From Symsagittifera roscoffensis (Eukaryota; Xenacoelomorpha; Acoela; Convolutidae): a DNA stretch of 64,000 nucleotides. The notes under the pieces are model-generated. The model worked only from the letters and a program-made list of their open reading frames with translations, ran no database searches and was not told the DNA's origin. Below are positions 12,375-22,924 of this stretch, one piece after another. The position numbers and the translations under genes were made by a program. The stretch lies in the NCBI RefSeq assembly GCF_963678635.1, contig NC_087068.1, positions 48,937,724-49,001,723 on the forward strand, written 5' to 3'. Each line of letters begins with the position of its first letter. Within the stretch, counting starts at the first letter, position 1.

Positions 12375-13247
12375 AACCTTGAAGTTAATCTTCAAAATCA
12401 TTTCAGGCGCTAAACAAAATTATTAATATACAATAACGATTAATAAAAAGATCTAAGATCGTTTTCCTAAAACTCTGCAGTAATATACAAAACATGTTTG
12501 AAAAATAATTATTGAAAAATAAAAAATAAAAATTAGTAGCATGACAATAAATGGTTAGTAATCATAAATCATCCTGTTGTTCCAGCTCCATCACCTAAAA
12601 CATAACAGCAATCATAAACCCACTAATATCATCAAAACACTAAATCTTTCCTTTACACACATTTAAAATTTTATTAAAACTTAAATTCACTTAATTTTAA
12701 AACCAGATCATCAAGGCTTATCCTTGGATCAAACAGAACAACTTTGTTCTCCCCCACCCACTTAATTAGTGTCTAACGACCTCAAACGTCGATTCACTAC
12801 CCAACCCTTTCTAAAGACCTAAGACTAATAGAAATTTTTAAACAAAACTAATCATTCAAATTAGGATAAACAGTGAAGAACTTCGGTTATTCATCCTTCA
12901 CTTGACCCCCCCTCTTACCAGACCCAGGATAAATCTTAGACTTAGTAAGTTTAAAATAGTATCTAACGAACTACTCGCGTTCTAATTATACCTGAACCCT
13001 GTGGATCGATTTACTATTCTCCAACCCTTGAACACAATCACTACCCCTAAGTAAGATTAAGTAAGTTAACACCTTAACTTATACTAGCCACGAGAAAGTA
13101 AAAAATCATTCCTCGGAATCGATATACTTTTCTCTCCAACCCTGAACAAATAGACCCAGGTTAGGCTAACCAAAAAATCGTAAGAACTAACAGTTTAAGA
13201 AAATAGAAACCATTTAACAACCTTTTGCATCCGTCATCCTAAACCTT

Positions 13248-13715
13248 ATGTCATTTAAAAACCTAGGAAATAAACAAACAATCGTTTTACACAATTGTGA
13301 AATAGATAACAAAAAATACGACCTTGTAATCACACCTCATACACAAACAGTTGGATACATTCGAACAAAACGACAAACACTAAAAAGAAAAATAATAACG
13401 AAACAAAGACAAATAACACGAAAAAGATTTTCAAAAAATCGAAACGCATTTTCAGAATCAGAAACCAACAGTTTAGACGAACTTTACAAACTAAAAGAAT
13501 CAATAGATAAAAATTGCCCACTTCACGATCAATTATATTTTTCTGACTCAGAAACAACTTCAAATTCATCAAAAAGAGGAAAAAGAAGAATAAAAAAGCA
13601 GTATAAACACAAACCAGTACATTTATACAATTGGAATCAACCAATTCGACACATTAATAATTACATATTAACAGTCATCGAACGAAAAAATGAGCTCAAC
13701 GCACACCCCAGGTGA
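13248..13715 (+). CDS. ORF0: basic 155-aa protein of unknown function preceding Gag
   Basis: ATG start at 13248, TGA at 13713-13715. The protein is rich in Lys and Arg (RQTLKRKIITKQRQITRKR near residues 44-62; KRGKRRIKKQYKHK near 109-122) with acidic patches around two SDSE or SES-like segments, suggesting a nucleic-acid-binding or nuclear protein. No known domain is recognised. It overlaps the gag ATG (13690) by 26 nt in another frame. A splice-donor-like CAG|GTGAAG crosses its end, so splicing at 13711/13712 would remove its stop codon and extend it into a downstream exon. A conserved A-rich composition like gag argues that it is coding. Confidence 0.6.
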   Translation: MSFKNLGNKQTIVLHNCEIDNKKYDLVITPHTQTVGYIRTKRQTLKRKIITKQRQITRKRFSKNRNAFSESETNSLDELYKLKESIDKNCPLHDQLYFSDSETTSNSSKRGKRRIKKQYKHKPVHLYNWNQPIRHINNYILTVIERKNELNAHPR

Positions 13716-16700
13716 AGAAAGTCCAGATGATGATGAAATCTTTCCTTTTATAGTAGATGCAACCACTGATAGAGGACAGCATATATTTTGCAAAAATTTA
13801 CTATTAAATTTATTTGAATCCGGAATCAGTCCATGTAAAACAGAGTTCCCAGATGTAAAAATCAAAAGACAAATCATAGACCACTACTTAAAAGATATAT
13901 GCAACATAACACAACAGTATGGAATCTACTCCATAGAATTCACCTCACCAAACCATAATAATAGAAAATATACAATTCAAACAGACGATCTTGATTTAGA
14001 ATTTTCAAAAGTTTTTTCAGAATATATAAAAAGCATCCAATATCATAACTCACAAAGAGCAAACTCCATATTCACCAATGAAGTTTTCGCAATAATATAT
14101 AGTTATATTTCGATATTAGAAAACGAAATCCCAATAACAAATGTCTCACCGACAGAAACATCTAAACATTTGAAAGTACGACATGAAATCACACTACTCT
14201 CTAGTTATTTAAACATCATTAAAGAAAATTTCACGAAAGACGACGTTTCACAACATACAAAACACGATCTACAAAAAATTTTGGCATGGTTCATAATAGA
14301 TTATTTCACACACAATATTGATTTAATTGCACAAGCAAGAAAAAATTTTAGACCCCAAAACTCGAACGATGATACCGCTATCACAGAACAATCAGATTAT
14401 GTTTGGGACCCCGAATGGTCTCATCCCGCATTTATAAGCTTCCCACAATCAATCTCAAGTCAAGCAATAAGTACGATATCTTACATAAGAGATTATGTAA
14501 AAGTAATACCATTAACCATTGATGCAACACCATTAAACTATAATACATTTTTGCCCGATACACAAAATAATAGTTTAAACTCTACAGTTATACACAATGA
14601 AAACCTCAATGGAACTAGGAATCTTACTCAACAAGATATCCAGACACCATCACACTTCATAAATGAAGAAATTGTACACACAACAACTACACAACAAAGT
14701 ATTTCACCAATACGCCCAAATTTAACAACACCAAGAAATACAAATCCTTCACAAACACAGGTAACCTTACAATCAACCGTTAAACCTTCGGTTGTTCCTA
14801 AATATTCACAAATGGATTACCAAACATACAGACCCATGACAATACCATCAAAAACACACAAAACATTCACTAGAAACAACTTTGCAGACCATAATTATAA
14901 TTATACACATCCATCAAAAACATATAACCAACCACAAAGAAATTTTAACCAATATACAAGATCTCGAAATTGGGATAACCCAATGACCCAACCTAATTCA
15001 ATAAATTTCCAAACAAATCCTCCACAGGATCACAGTGAAAATTACCCATTTTTTCAACAAAATAAAAATAAAAAACAGACATCTTATCAAATGGATTATT
15101 TATCCTCAGATGATGATTTCTTACAACCAGATATATTTGCACCAAATACTCAAGAATATCGTAGACAAGGAATACAGAGAACACGTACAAATCATAGAAA
15201 TTTTTCTCCACAACCAATAGATGCACAACATCAACAACCAATTCAACAACAAAATCTAATTAATACACAATCTTTTCAACCAATTCAACAACAAAATCCA
15301 ATGACTGCACACTCGTATCAAGCATCACAAATGCAAAATGAAATACCACTCCCATATTATCTCCAACAACATGAAATAACAAGAAACCAACTTTCAAATT
15401 TTTCTCAAATGCCAAATGCAGCAGAATCATTACAAATGACAATGAATCCATACCTTATGGGTGGATCATCAATAACATCAAACAAACCTTTAATGGTTTT
15501 CACAGGAACAGACCCTGAATACTCTGTAGAAGATTATTTAAATGCAGTAACAGCAAACCTGATTTTAAATATTGGACCTGAACCAATTAATACGCCACTA
15601 CATCAAAATTGGATACATCGACGCACAGCGTTAATACAAACAACCTTAGATGGCGCAGCCCAAAAATGGTTTTCAGTACTACCTCTAGAAATAAAATCAA
15701 ACTGGAAAAGGTTTACACAGGAATTTTCAAAAATGTTTGACTCCGAAAGAAACAAACAACAACAAAGAGTTTTATGTAATGAAATTCGCAGATTACCAAA
15801 CGAAACCATCAAGCAAATAGCAGTACGAATCGAAACACTAGTTCGAAAAGCATATTCATTAAATACACACGACTATAAAAACACAAAGATGACAGAAATC
15901 TTAATGATGACCTTAACACCACAATTAAGGAAAATAGCAATAAAAAAGAGAGCATCCCATCCTTCTTCAATTCGAGAACCCGATTTAGATTTTCGAAAAC
16001 TAGTAGACAAATTAGAACAAGCAGAAATCACGATGAAACTAGAAGAAACGGAAAATCTGAAATTACAATACGTTAACAGAATTGAAACGACTCCCACTAA
16101 TATTAATAATATACAGGAATCAGAGACAGACCTCGTTGAAAAAATCACTGAAATACTCAATATTTACGAAAAGAACCCAAACTTTAAAGGCAAACCATCT
16201 TTCAAAAAATGGTGTAATTATTGCCGACGATACGGACATAGTATTTCCGAATGTAGACAAAAACAGCAAGACAATCAAAATAAACCTCAAAAATATAAAG
16301 AACCAAATAAATCATTCTATCAATACATGAAAAAAGATCAAAATCTACCGAACAAAACAGTCTACAGCAACAACAGTTCAGGAAAACCACTCCCGAACAA
16401 TACAAATTATACAAGAAATCAATCACCATATAACTCAAGTTATAGAGGAAGATCACCAGAACGAAGAAACACGCATAATTCATCACAAAATCACTACAAT
16501 AGACCAAATAGTCGAAATAACTACTCCAGATCACATTCAAATACACAACGATTTGTTTCTAGATCTAATTCCCAATCAAGAAATAACTACTATCCAAACA
16601 ACCAATCACGAAATTCATCATACAATAGGAATAGAAACTACTCCTATAATCGAAATAGAAGTTATTCAAACAACCGAAACCAGAATTACCCGAACAATCA

Positions 16701-19700
16701 ATCAAGGAATAACTCATATAATAGATCGAACTATAACAGACAAAACAATAATTACCAAAACAGATCGCGAAATAATTCACAAAATCGACACTCAAGTTAT
16801 AATAATCGTTATAGAAATTATTCCCAATCACCACACCGGAATAATAATAACTATAATAATTCTAATAATCGCCACAGAAGTAGTACACCTAAACATCAAA
16901 GACAAATCAATCAAGTACAATCTAATCCAGAAACAACATCAGACCCTCCAGGTATTGATGACACAGTAACTGATACGTTACAACTCAATCAAATAAACTG
17001 TACATCATCAGATTCAGAAAGTGATACTGAAAACACTCTTTCTATCAATATGATAAAAGTCGAAAATGACTATGAATCTGTCATATATGAACAACCCTTT
17101 TCATCACACATATATGAAAATCAATCAGAATTTCTTCAAAATTATTACACTACACCCATAAATTCCACACCAACGACGCAAGAAACAAATGAGATTAACA
17201 CTACAAATCAAACCAATAAAAATACCAAAACAAAATGCTTGAATACAAACCACATTTATCAAAATATACAAAAAGAACAACCCAAAGAAAAAATTTGGAC
17301 AATACCATTTCTCTTAGAAAGCCCAAGAAATAAAGAATTTCAACCACCAGACCTTGAAATAGATTTTTTAATTGATTCAGGAGCAGAATCAAACATAATA
17401 AACATCCCCACATGGAATGAAATAAAAACTTTACACCCAAAGCTAACACCTCTTGAAACCTCCAGTAAGTTAGCAACAGCACAAGGATCAACATTGATAA
17501 ACTACGGAAAAATCCAATTATTTCTCCTCCCCACCAGAACAATGGAGCAAAGCAAAATTTTAAATAAGCCATTTAAACAAATATTCCATATCACTGACAT
17601 TAAATATAATATCATTGGAATACCATTTATTTCGAAGTATATACCAACAATTAACATACTAAATAGTAAAATATTAATCAAAGATAAATATACAAAAACA
17701 AAAGAAACATCCTTAACATTTTTTCAAAGATTAAATAAACAACCACCATTCTTTTCAAAATTCTACCCGATATTTAACCAACAAAGAAAACACCTAAAAC
17801 CACTATCAGGAAATATCTATAATTTTTCAATCAAACAAGTTCACCAATATGATAAAGAACAAAACAAACAAAAATTTTACATGTCAGAATTTGAATTCAA
17901 ACCTATTCACAAATTTTTCAAAATCACAATCTCATCCATAAAATATTTGAAAAATTCGAATTCCGATATCATTTCCTTACATGTCTATAACAACACACCT
18001 TACCAAGTAACATTACCTTTAGGACTTTTAGGATATTGTGAAACCAACGCTACAATATCACCAATACACGAAAAAGCCTATCGCGTAAATAATATACTCC
18101 AATTACTAGATATTTGCCAATCTACAATTCTTAATGAAGAATTATCTATAAATAATATAATAAGTAACGAAAACAGAAATACGGATTATTTCACAAAAAC
18201 TCCATATTTCAAACCTACATTCAACATAAGTAACTACACAAAGGACCAACAAAAATTTTTAACAATGTTTAATTTCCAACATTCACAAATAACACAAGAC
18301 GAATTCGAAAAATTAGCCAAACAGCTAATTGAATATACATCAGTCTATGCAACATCAAAATTCGATGTTGGAAAAATCAGTTCATCACTACATCTCCCGT
18401 TAAAACCAGACGCAGTTTTCAAAAAACAGAGAGCAAGTAAAGTACCAATTCACTTACATGATAAAGTGAACAGATTACTCGATATTTTAGAACAATACAA
18501 CATTATATCACCAGTTAATAAAGAAGAACAACCAAAAGGGAACACATTCATCAACCCCGTTATCATTCTAGCTAAAGGAGAATCATTAAAAATCGTTCTC
18601 GATGCTAGATACCTCAATTCACTTATAGATGAATCAAAATGTAATTGGCCCATTGAACCAATACAAGTTATTTTAACAAAAATAAACGGCAAATACTTTA
18701 CAACCGCCGATATGAATAGTGCATACAATCAAATGCCACTAGATGAACAATCACGACGTTTAACACAATTTGTTATCGGAAACCAACAATATGAATTCAA
18801 CCGCTTATTCTATGGAATATCCATAGGACCAGCAGCATTTTCAGCTTTTATGAGCAAAATTTTTAGACCACTAATACTCAAGAAAAACGCAATCACCTAT
18901 TTAGACGATGTTTTTATGCAATCACAAACAAAAGACGAGATGTTCAATGTTTTAGAAAAATATCACCAAATACTTCAGAACGAAAATCTGAAGGCCGCCC
19001 CCGATAAATCACACTTCTTTTTGACAAGAGTTAAAATCTTAGGACATAATATAGAAAGAAAAACAATCACTCCATTGAAATCACGCATTGACGCTATTCA
19101 AAAACTTCAACCACCAACAAATAAAAAGAAAATCCAAGAATTTCTTGGAATGTTAAACTTTTTAAGTAAATATGTTTATAAAATGCAATTATATCTACGA
19201 CCATTTTATAACATCCTTAGACAACAAAATAATTTTGAATGGAACACAGAACATCAAACACGATTTGAAGAAATAAAGAAACTTTTAACTGAACAAATTT
19301 CAAACACAATTCCAGATTCAAATCAACCATTTTATGCAATGTGCGATGCTTCGAACTTTGGCATCGGTGCAGCACTATTACAATCACATAATGGTACAAA
19401 TAAAATGAACCTCATATCAGCAAATTCTCGATTATTCACTCAAGCAGAGCTACGACTCTCAACTCTAATGAGAGAATGTACAGCCATAATATATACACTG
19501 ACAGAATATGAATTTCTGATACTTGGATCAAAACATCCAACAGTTCTATTCACAGACCATAAACCAATCATCTTTCTCTTTACACAAAAATCTAACCCAA
19601 ACCACCGAGTTTACAGATTTCAACTAATTCTAATGAAATTTCCAAACTTACATATAGTTTGGACTGCAGGAAAAAATCTTGCATTACCAGACACCTTAAG

Positions 19701-20544
19701 TCGAAATACACCACCTGAATTACTTACACGAAAAACAACAGTTGAAATACCCAAAAACATAAAATTCTACCTTGCAGAAAACGAAACATCACCCCGATTG
19801 GAATGCAAATATGCAGTAAAAACTGATATTGAACAATCACAAATAAATAGTTTACAACATTTCCCACTTTATTTAGATTGTCAAAATAATCATTATGAAG
19901 TTAATTTACTTGGAACATCAACTTTCAAACCAATCCCATATTCTCAATGGATAAAAAATAACACCCAACAAAAACGAACAAAACAACACCCGCCTAAAAA
20001 AGACCATTTTCCACTAATTGAAAAAGAAGATTTAACTGATAAAATAAATTTATCAGGACCACAAACAAATGATTCAAAATACACAATAAATCAAGTTTTT
20101 GACCTTCACGACCCACTTGATACAATACCTTTATCTAAATTAGAAATTGAGAACATTTTTCTCCCTCCAACAGAAACGATTACAATTTCAACACTGAAAC
20201 AATATCAAAATCTTGACCCGATAATTAGACAACTAAAATCATGGCACAAATATAAAACTAAACCTGTCAAGGCAGATTCAACCATTCTAGGAAACAAAAC
20301 ACTCCTCCGATACTTTCGCAAATTTAACAACACAACAATAAACGAAAATACAGACCTTTTAGAGTATAACCTGAATGAATCTACAGTTCCCTGTCTCCCT
20401 TTAAGTATGATTCTTATAGCTTTTAATATTTCACATACACAAAATATTAAAGGACACTCTGGATCAGAAAAAAACATATTCAAATTTTATACAAAATTTT
20501 TACTTCCCAAATGCACCAATTTGGATAAAAGTACTATGCAATGA
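13690..20544 (+). CDS. gag-pol: Gag-Pol polyprotein, 2284 aa, truncated in the integrase zinc-binding region
   Basis: One uninterrupted frame. Residues 1-590 are a long Gln/Asn/Thr-rich N-terminal extension of unknown fold. About 597-790 match a retrotransposon Gag capsid (AQKWFSVLP, the EIRRLPNETIKQIAVRIETL region). A CCHC knuckle (C-x2-C-x4-H-x4-C) is at about 841-854, followed by a ~200-residue Asn/Ser/Arg/Tyr-rich low-complexity tract that resembles an RNA-binding RS or RN region. The aspartic protease motif DSGAES is at about 1229, RT at about 1617-1785 with YLDD near 1737, and RNase H starts at about 1884 (CDASNFGIGAALL) and ends near 2004. The integrase HHCC zinc finger begins near 2247 (HTQNIKGHSG). 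The frame leaves the integrase sequence at a run of five T's (20497-20501) and stops at 20544. Gag and Pol share one frame with no stop or shift between them. Confidence 0.92.
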   Translation: MSSTHTPGEESPDDDEIFPFIVDATTDRGQHIFCKNLLLNLFESGISPCKTEFPDVKIKRQIIDHYLKDICNITQQYGIYSIEFTSPNHNNRKYTIQTDDLDLEFSKVFSEYIKSIQYHNSQRANSIFTNEVFAIIYSYISILENEIPITNVSPTETSKHLKVRHEITLLSSYLNIIKENFTKDDVSQHTKHDLQKILAWFIIDYFTHNIDLIAQARKNFRPQNSNDDTAITEQSDYVWDPEWSHPAFISFPQSISSQAISTISYIRDYVKVIPLTIDATPLNYNTFLPDTQNNSLNSTVIHNENLNGTRNLTQQDIQTPSHFINEEIVHTTTTQQSISPIRPNLTTPRNTNPSQTQVTLQSTVKPSVVPKYSQMDYQTYRPMTIPSKTHKTFTRNNFADHNYNYTHPSKTYNQPQRNFNQYTRSRNWDNPMTQPNSINFQTNPPQDHSENYPFFQQNKNKKQTSYQMDYLSSDDDFLQPDIFAPNTQEYRRQGIQRTRTNHRNFSPQPIDAQHQQPIQQQNLINTQSFQPIQQQNPMTAHSYQASQMQNEIPLPYYLQQHEITRNQLSNFSQMPNAAESLQMTMNPYLMGGSSITSNKPLMVFTGTDPEYSVEDYLNAVTANLILNIGPEPINTPLHQNWIHRRTALIQTTLDGAAQKWFSVLPLEIKSNWKRFTQEFSKMFDSERNKQQQRVLCNEIRRLPNETIKQIAVRIETLVRKAYSLNTHDYKNTKMTEILMMTLTPQLRKIAIKKRASHPSSIREPDLDFRKLVDKLEQAEITMKLEETENLKLQYVNRIETTPTNINNIQESETDLVEKITEILNIYEKNPNFKGKPSFKKWCNYCRRYGHSISECRQKQQDNQNKPQKYKEPNKSFYQYMKKDQNLPNKTVYSNNSSGKPLPNNTNYTRNQSPYNSSYRGRSPERRNTHNSSQNHYNRPNSRNNYSRSHSNTQRFVSRSNSQSRNNYYPNNQSRNSSYNRNRNYSYNRNRSYSNNRNQNYPNNQSRNNSYNRSNYNRQNNNYQNRSRNNSQNRHSSYNNRYRNYSQSPHRNNNNYNNSNNRHRSSTPKHQRQINQVQSNPETTSDPPGIDDTVTDTLQLNQINCTSSDSESDTENTLSINMIKVENDYESVIYEQPFSSHIYENQSEFLQNYYTTPINSTPTTQETNEINTTNQTNKNTKTKCLNTNHIYQNIQKEQPKEKIWTIPFLLESPRNKEFQPPDLEIDFLIDSGAESNIINIPTWNEIKTLHPKLTPLETSSKLATAQGSTLINYGKIQLFLLPTRTMEQSKILNKPFKQIFHITDIKYNIIGIPFISKYIPTINILNSKILIKDKYTKTKETSLTFFQRLNKQPPFFSKFYPIFNQQRKHLKPLSGNIYNFSIKQVHQYDKEQNKQKFYMSEFEFKPIHKFFKITISSIKYLKNSNSDIISLHVYNNTPYQVTLPLGLLGYCETNATISPIHEKAYRVNNILQLLDICQSTILNEELSINNIISNENRNTDYFTKTPYFKPTFNISNYTKDQQKFLTMFNFQHSQITQDEFEKLAKQLIEYTSVYATSKFDVGKISSSLHLPLKPDAVFKKQRASKVPIHLHDKVNRLLDILEQYNIISPVNKEEQPKGNTFINPVIILAKGESLKIVLDARYLNSLIDESKCNWPIEPIQVILTKINGKYFTTADMNSAYNQMPLDEQSRRLTQFVIGNQQYEFNRLFYGISIGPAAFSAFMSKIFRPLILKKNAITYLDDVFMQSQTKDEMFNVLEKYHQILQNENLKAAPDKSHFFLTRVKILGHNIERKTITPLKSRIDAIQKLQPPTNKKKIQEFLGMLNFLSKYVYKMQLYLRPFYNILRQQNNFEWNTEHQTRFEEIKKLLTEQISNTIPDSNQPFYAMCDASNFGIGAALLQSHNGTNKMNLISANSRLFTQAELRLSTLMRECTAIIYTLTEYEFLILGSKHPTVLFTDHKPIIFLFTQKSNPNHRVYRFQLILMKFPNLHIVWTAGKNLALPDTLSRNTPPELLTRKTTVEIPKNIKFYLAENETSPRLECKYAVKTDIEQSQINSLQHFPLYLDCQNNHYEVNLLGTSTFKPIPYSQWIKNNTQQKRTKQHPPKKDHFPLIEKEDLTDKINLSGPQTNDSKYTINQVFDLHDPLDTIPLSKLEIENIFLPPTETITISTLKQYQNLDPIIRQLKSWHKYKTKPVKADSTILGNKTLLRYFRKFNNTTINENTDLLEYNLNESTVPCLPLSMILIAFNISHTQNIKGHSGSEKNIFKFYTKFLLPKCTNLDKSTMQ
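13702..13720 (+). promoter_or_regulatory. Putative 5' splice donor just inside gag
   Basis: CCCCAG|GTGAAG places a consensus-like donor after 13711, 22 nt into gag. It leaves the gag ATG, seven codons and one base on the upstream exon. Avian retroviruses use a comparable arrangement, in which env mRNA borrows the gag start codon. The phase matches an acceptor after 22522 (inside ORF A) and one after 22994 (inside the start-less ORF C). Use of the site is an inference. Confidence 0.45.
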
Positions 20545-21905
20545 TTGTATAGTATGTCAACTAAATAAACCTTACCCAAATCAAAAACAAATAGCACAAA
20601 AACAAGATTTTAAAGGACAAAGTTTGTACTTTAATCATCGTATCTCATTTGATACTAAAGGACCAATTTCACCCTCATCAGAAGGAAACTCCTACATTAT
20701 GGTAATTGTTGACGCATTTACACATTATGTAGCACTTAACCCAGTACCACATTGTATACGCTTACACAACACTCTATGAACACTGGATAGCAAAATTTGG
20801 ACTACCAGAAATTTTAGTTACAGACAACGGTACAGAATTCATAAATAATGAAATTATCACACTATGTCATTTATATAACATTAAACACAAACCACGTACA
20901 TCTCATGCACCTTGGACAAACGGCTTAGTCGAAGGTATGAACCGTTCATTACAAGAATATCTTAGATGTATCATCAACGGAAATGATACAAAATATACCG
21001 AATGGTCAGCAGATGTAAAATTATTTCCCTTAGCATATAATTCACAAATTACGACAACTTTAGGAATGTCACCATACGAAATGGTTTTTAACCAAAAGCC
21101 ACGCAAACCAATAATGTTTACAACAAATTCTCATAAAAACGCACAAGGTTATTGTCAACCAAATAAAGACTCAATTTGTTATAACCTACCTTTACATACA
21201 CACGATGAAGATCATTTTCATCACCCACAAATTCTTAAACTAGCCTCCGGTACACACACCGAATGGATTCTAAATAGAGATAAAAAACACAATGAAATTT
21301 ATCAAAAAATAACGAAAAAGTTATTACAAAGACAAAACATTAATGAACAAATCAATTCACGTTTTACACCAGCCTCCGAATTAAAAATTGGAACATTTGT
21401 TTTAATACCTAATTTTAATACTCAAAAAGGAATTTCTAAAAAATTACAACCCCTTCGAAAAGGACCATACCAAATAATTGCAAAACCCACTGATGTCACA
21501 TATAAAATTACCGACTCAAACAAAAAAGAAATCGTTCAACATCGAAACAACCTATTACCTTATTACCCAAAAGAATACGCACTCCGCGAATTAACTCAAT
21601 TATATTCTTTCACAGGATTAAAAATCATTCAAAATGAACCACATCTGAAAAACACAGAACAAAATGATAACCCCACCGAAAATCAAAACACAAAACCAAT
21701 CGCCACCAAAAACAATACACAAAACCATAAAGAATCCCCAAAACAAAGAAAAAATAGAAAAATGACCGAACAAATAATACCCCAAGAACAAATCGACAAA
21801 TCAGAAAATAGAAAAACAACAAGACTCCGAAATCAACCACGTAAAAACTATAAAATATTCATCCCCCAATCTAAAATTTTAAAGAAAGTGGAATTTCAAA
21901 AGTAA
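20497..21905 (+). pseudogene. Integrase region with two frame changes
   Basis: After the T5 run at 20497-20501, integrase similarity continues in the +1 frame: the CC pair of the zinc finger (CNDCIVC), then FDTKGP with the first catalytic Asp and VIVDAFTHY. That frame stops near 20779. From about 20750 similarity resumes in the third frame with VTDNGTEF (second Asp) and HAPWTNGLVEGMNRS (catalytic Glu). It continues as an open frame, with an internal Met at 20937, to the TAA at 21903-21905. The C-terminal part has a GPY-type module (LRKGPYQIIAKP) and a basic tail. All DDE residues are therefore present but split over three frames. Two single-base-type changes in an otherwise young element suggest recent decay or assembly errors in homopolymers. 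Programmed shifting is less likely because two separate events are needed. Confidence 0.85.
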
Positions 21906-22503
21906 TTTTAACATTATACTTCACAATCTTGAAACCTCCGAAACATTTTCCATTTACATTTTTCAAAATAACATGCTGACAAGTACGCAATAATTCTAGT
22001 TCAAAATAGACCAATAGGATTCATCCAATCCGTCACTTTCTCTAACTCAAACTAAGACCAATTAGACGAATCATATAGAACTCCAGGCACATCTACAACT
22101 ATAACTTTACGACCTCCAGGTCAAAAATAAGCAAACCACTCCAACTTGACAACTAAAATAAATATCACCATAATACCGTACCCCTCCCTTATCTAATAAC
22201 CCAAAGATCAACAATATTTCCCCAACTCAGACCACGAATACCCCCAAAACAAATTTGTTAACTTAGCCTAAAGTAACAAAATGAACATTTTAAATAGCCT
22301 AAAGTATAAAAATCTCACCATACCCCGGATCATTTGACAAACAAAAATAAAGAAAAAGACGACCTCCCAATCACCATGAAAATTGCCCCCAACAATTTTT
22401 TACAAAACTCAACCCACTTGTCAAAAAACCAATAAATAATCCGACCACACTAGAAAATCGCCTCGAACAGCAAAAAATATTCGACCAAGAGATCATTTCT
22501 TAA
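21906..22503 (+). other. Noncoding interval between pol and the accessory ORFs
   Basis: About 600 bp of A/C-rich DNA with no frame I would call coding. TAGCCTAAAGTA occurs twice (near 22263 and 22298) and ACCTCC-type motifs recur. A good splice-acceptor context (pyrimidine-rich CTCTTCTCTCAATCAG) ends just past this interval at 22522. A subgenomic-RNA acceptor or promoter here is plausible but unproven. Confidence 0.4.
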
Positions 22504-22734
22504 ATGCTCTTCTCTCAATCAGTTACTCAAATACTCATAAATTTTAAACATTTTTTTACAATACTTGAAACCTTTATAATATTTCTTTTTGATATACTTG
22601 AATCTTTTCTAATAATCCTAATCATTTTTTGTAACATTTTTTTAATTTTCTACACTATACTTGAACTATTCCTCCAACTTTCCAAAACCCTTGATTATAT
22701 CCACAGGTACGATTTATACAACTTGTCTAAATGA
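22504..22734 (+). CDS. ORF A: 76-aa hydrophobic membrane protein, unknown
   Basis: ATG at 22504. The protein is almost entirely Ile/Leu/Phe-rich between residues 9 and 60, enough for one long or two short membrane segments, with a short polar C-terminus (YIHRYDLYNLSK). No homologue is recognised. Its stop overlaps the start of ORF B as ATGA (22731-22734), which suggests coupled translation. A splice acceptor (AG at 22521-22522) lies seven codons in, and its phase would join the gag start exon to this frame. Hydrophobicity alone could arise by chance in AT-rich DNA, but two consecutive such ORFs joined by ATGA make that less likely. Confidence 0.5.
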   Translation: MLFSQSVTQILINFKHFFTILETFIIFLFDILESFLIILIIFCNIFLIFYTILELFLQLSKTLDYIHRYDLYNLSK

Positions 22735-22919
22735 TACGAACAATTTTCAGTAGAACTGATATTTTTTTATTGTTTGTAATTTTCATAACATTTTTATCAT
22801 CCCTCATTTTGACAATATGTAAATGTATAAAGAAAGCAATCTTCACATTTGCCCTAGCAACAATCCTTCTAATTCTTTTTTTGGAAGAATATTATAATAA
22901 ACATAAACCTTCCCACTAA
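22731..22919 (+). CDS. ORF B: 62-aa hydrophobic membrane protein, unknown
   Basis: It starts in the ATGA overlap with ORF A. The sequence shows two hydrophobic stretches (about residues 11-29 and 37-51) around a polar Cys/Lys loop (CKCIKK), then a charged C-terminus (EEYYNKHKPSH). This is compatible with a small double-spanning, viroporin-like protein. That is inference from hydropathy only, and no family is recognised. Confidence 0.5.
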   Translation: MIRTIFSRTDIFLLFVIFITFLSSLILTICKCIKKAIFTFALATILLILFLEEYYNKHKPSH

Positions 22920-22924
22920 AGTAA

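Larger units (their letters stand above)
12054..13247 (+). other. Element leader, structured, with imperfect repeated hairpins
   Basis: This ~1.2-kb stretch lies between the LTR and ORF0. From about 12720 it contains small perfect hairpins: GAACAA/TTGTTC near 12740, CGAC/GTCG near 12780-12791, and a GTGAAG/CTTCAC arm near 12873-12901. C-rich runs follow some of these. A unit ending TCGAT...TACT...CCAACCCT is repeated three times (about 12788-12810, 13005-13027, 13118-13144). Such folding would suit RNA packaging, dimerisation or internal initiation, but no function is shown. Confidence 0.5.

Noticed and set aside
15873..17572. Several minus-strand hydrophobic frames opposite gag-pol
   Set aside because: They are shadows of the A-rich plus-strand coding sequence, which reads as Phe/Leu/Val codons in reverse.
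20497..20544. Programmed frameshift to make integrase
   Set aside because: A second frame change near 20750 is needed as well, and retroelement shifts normally sit at gag/pol, not inside integrase.
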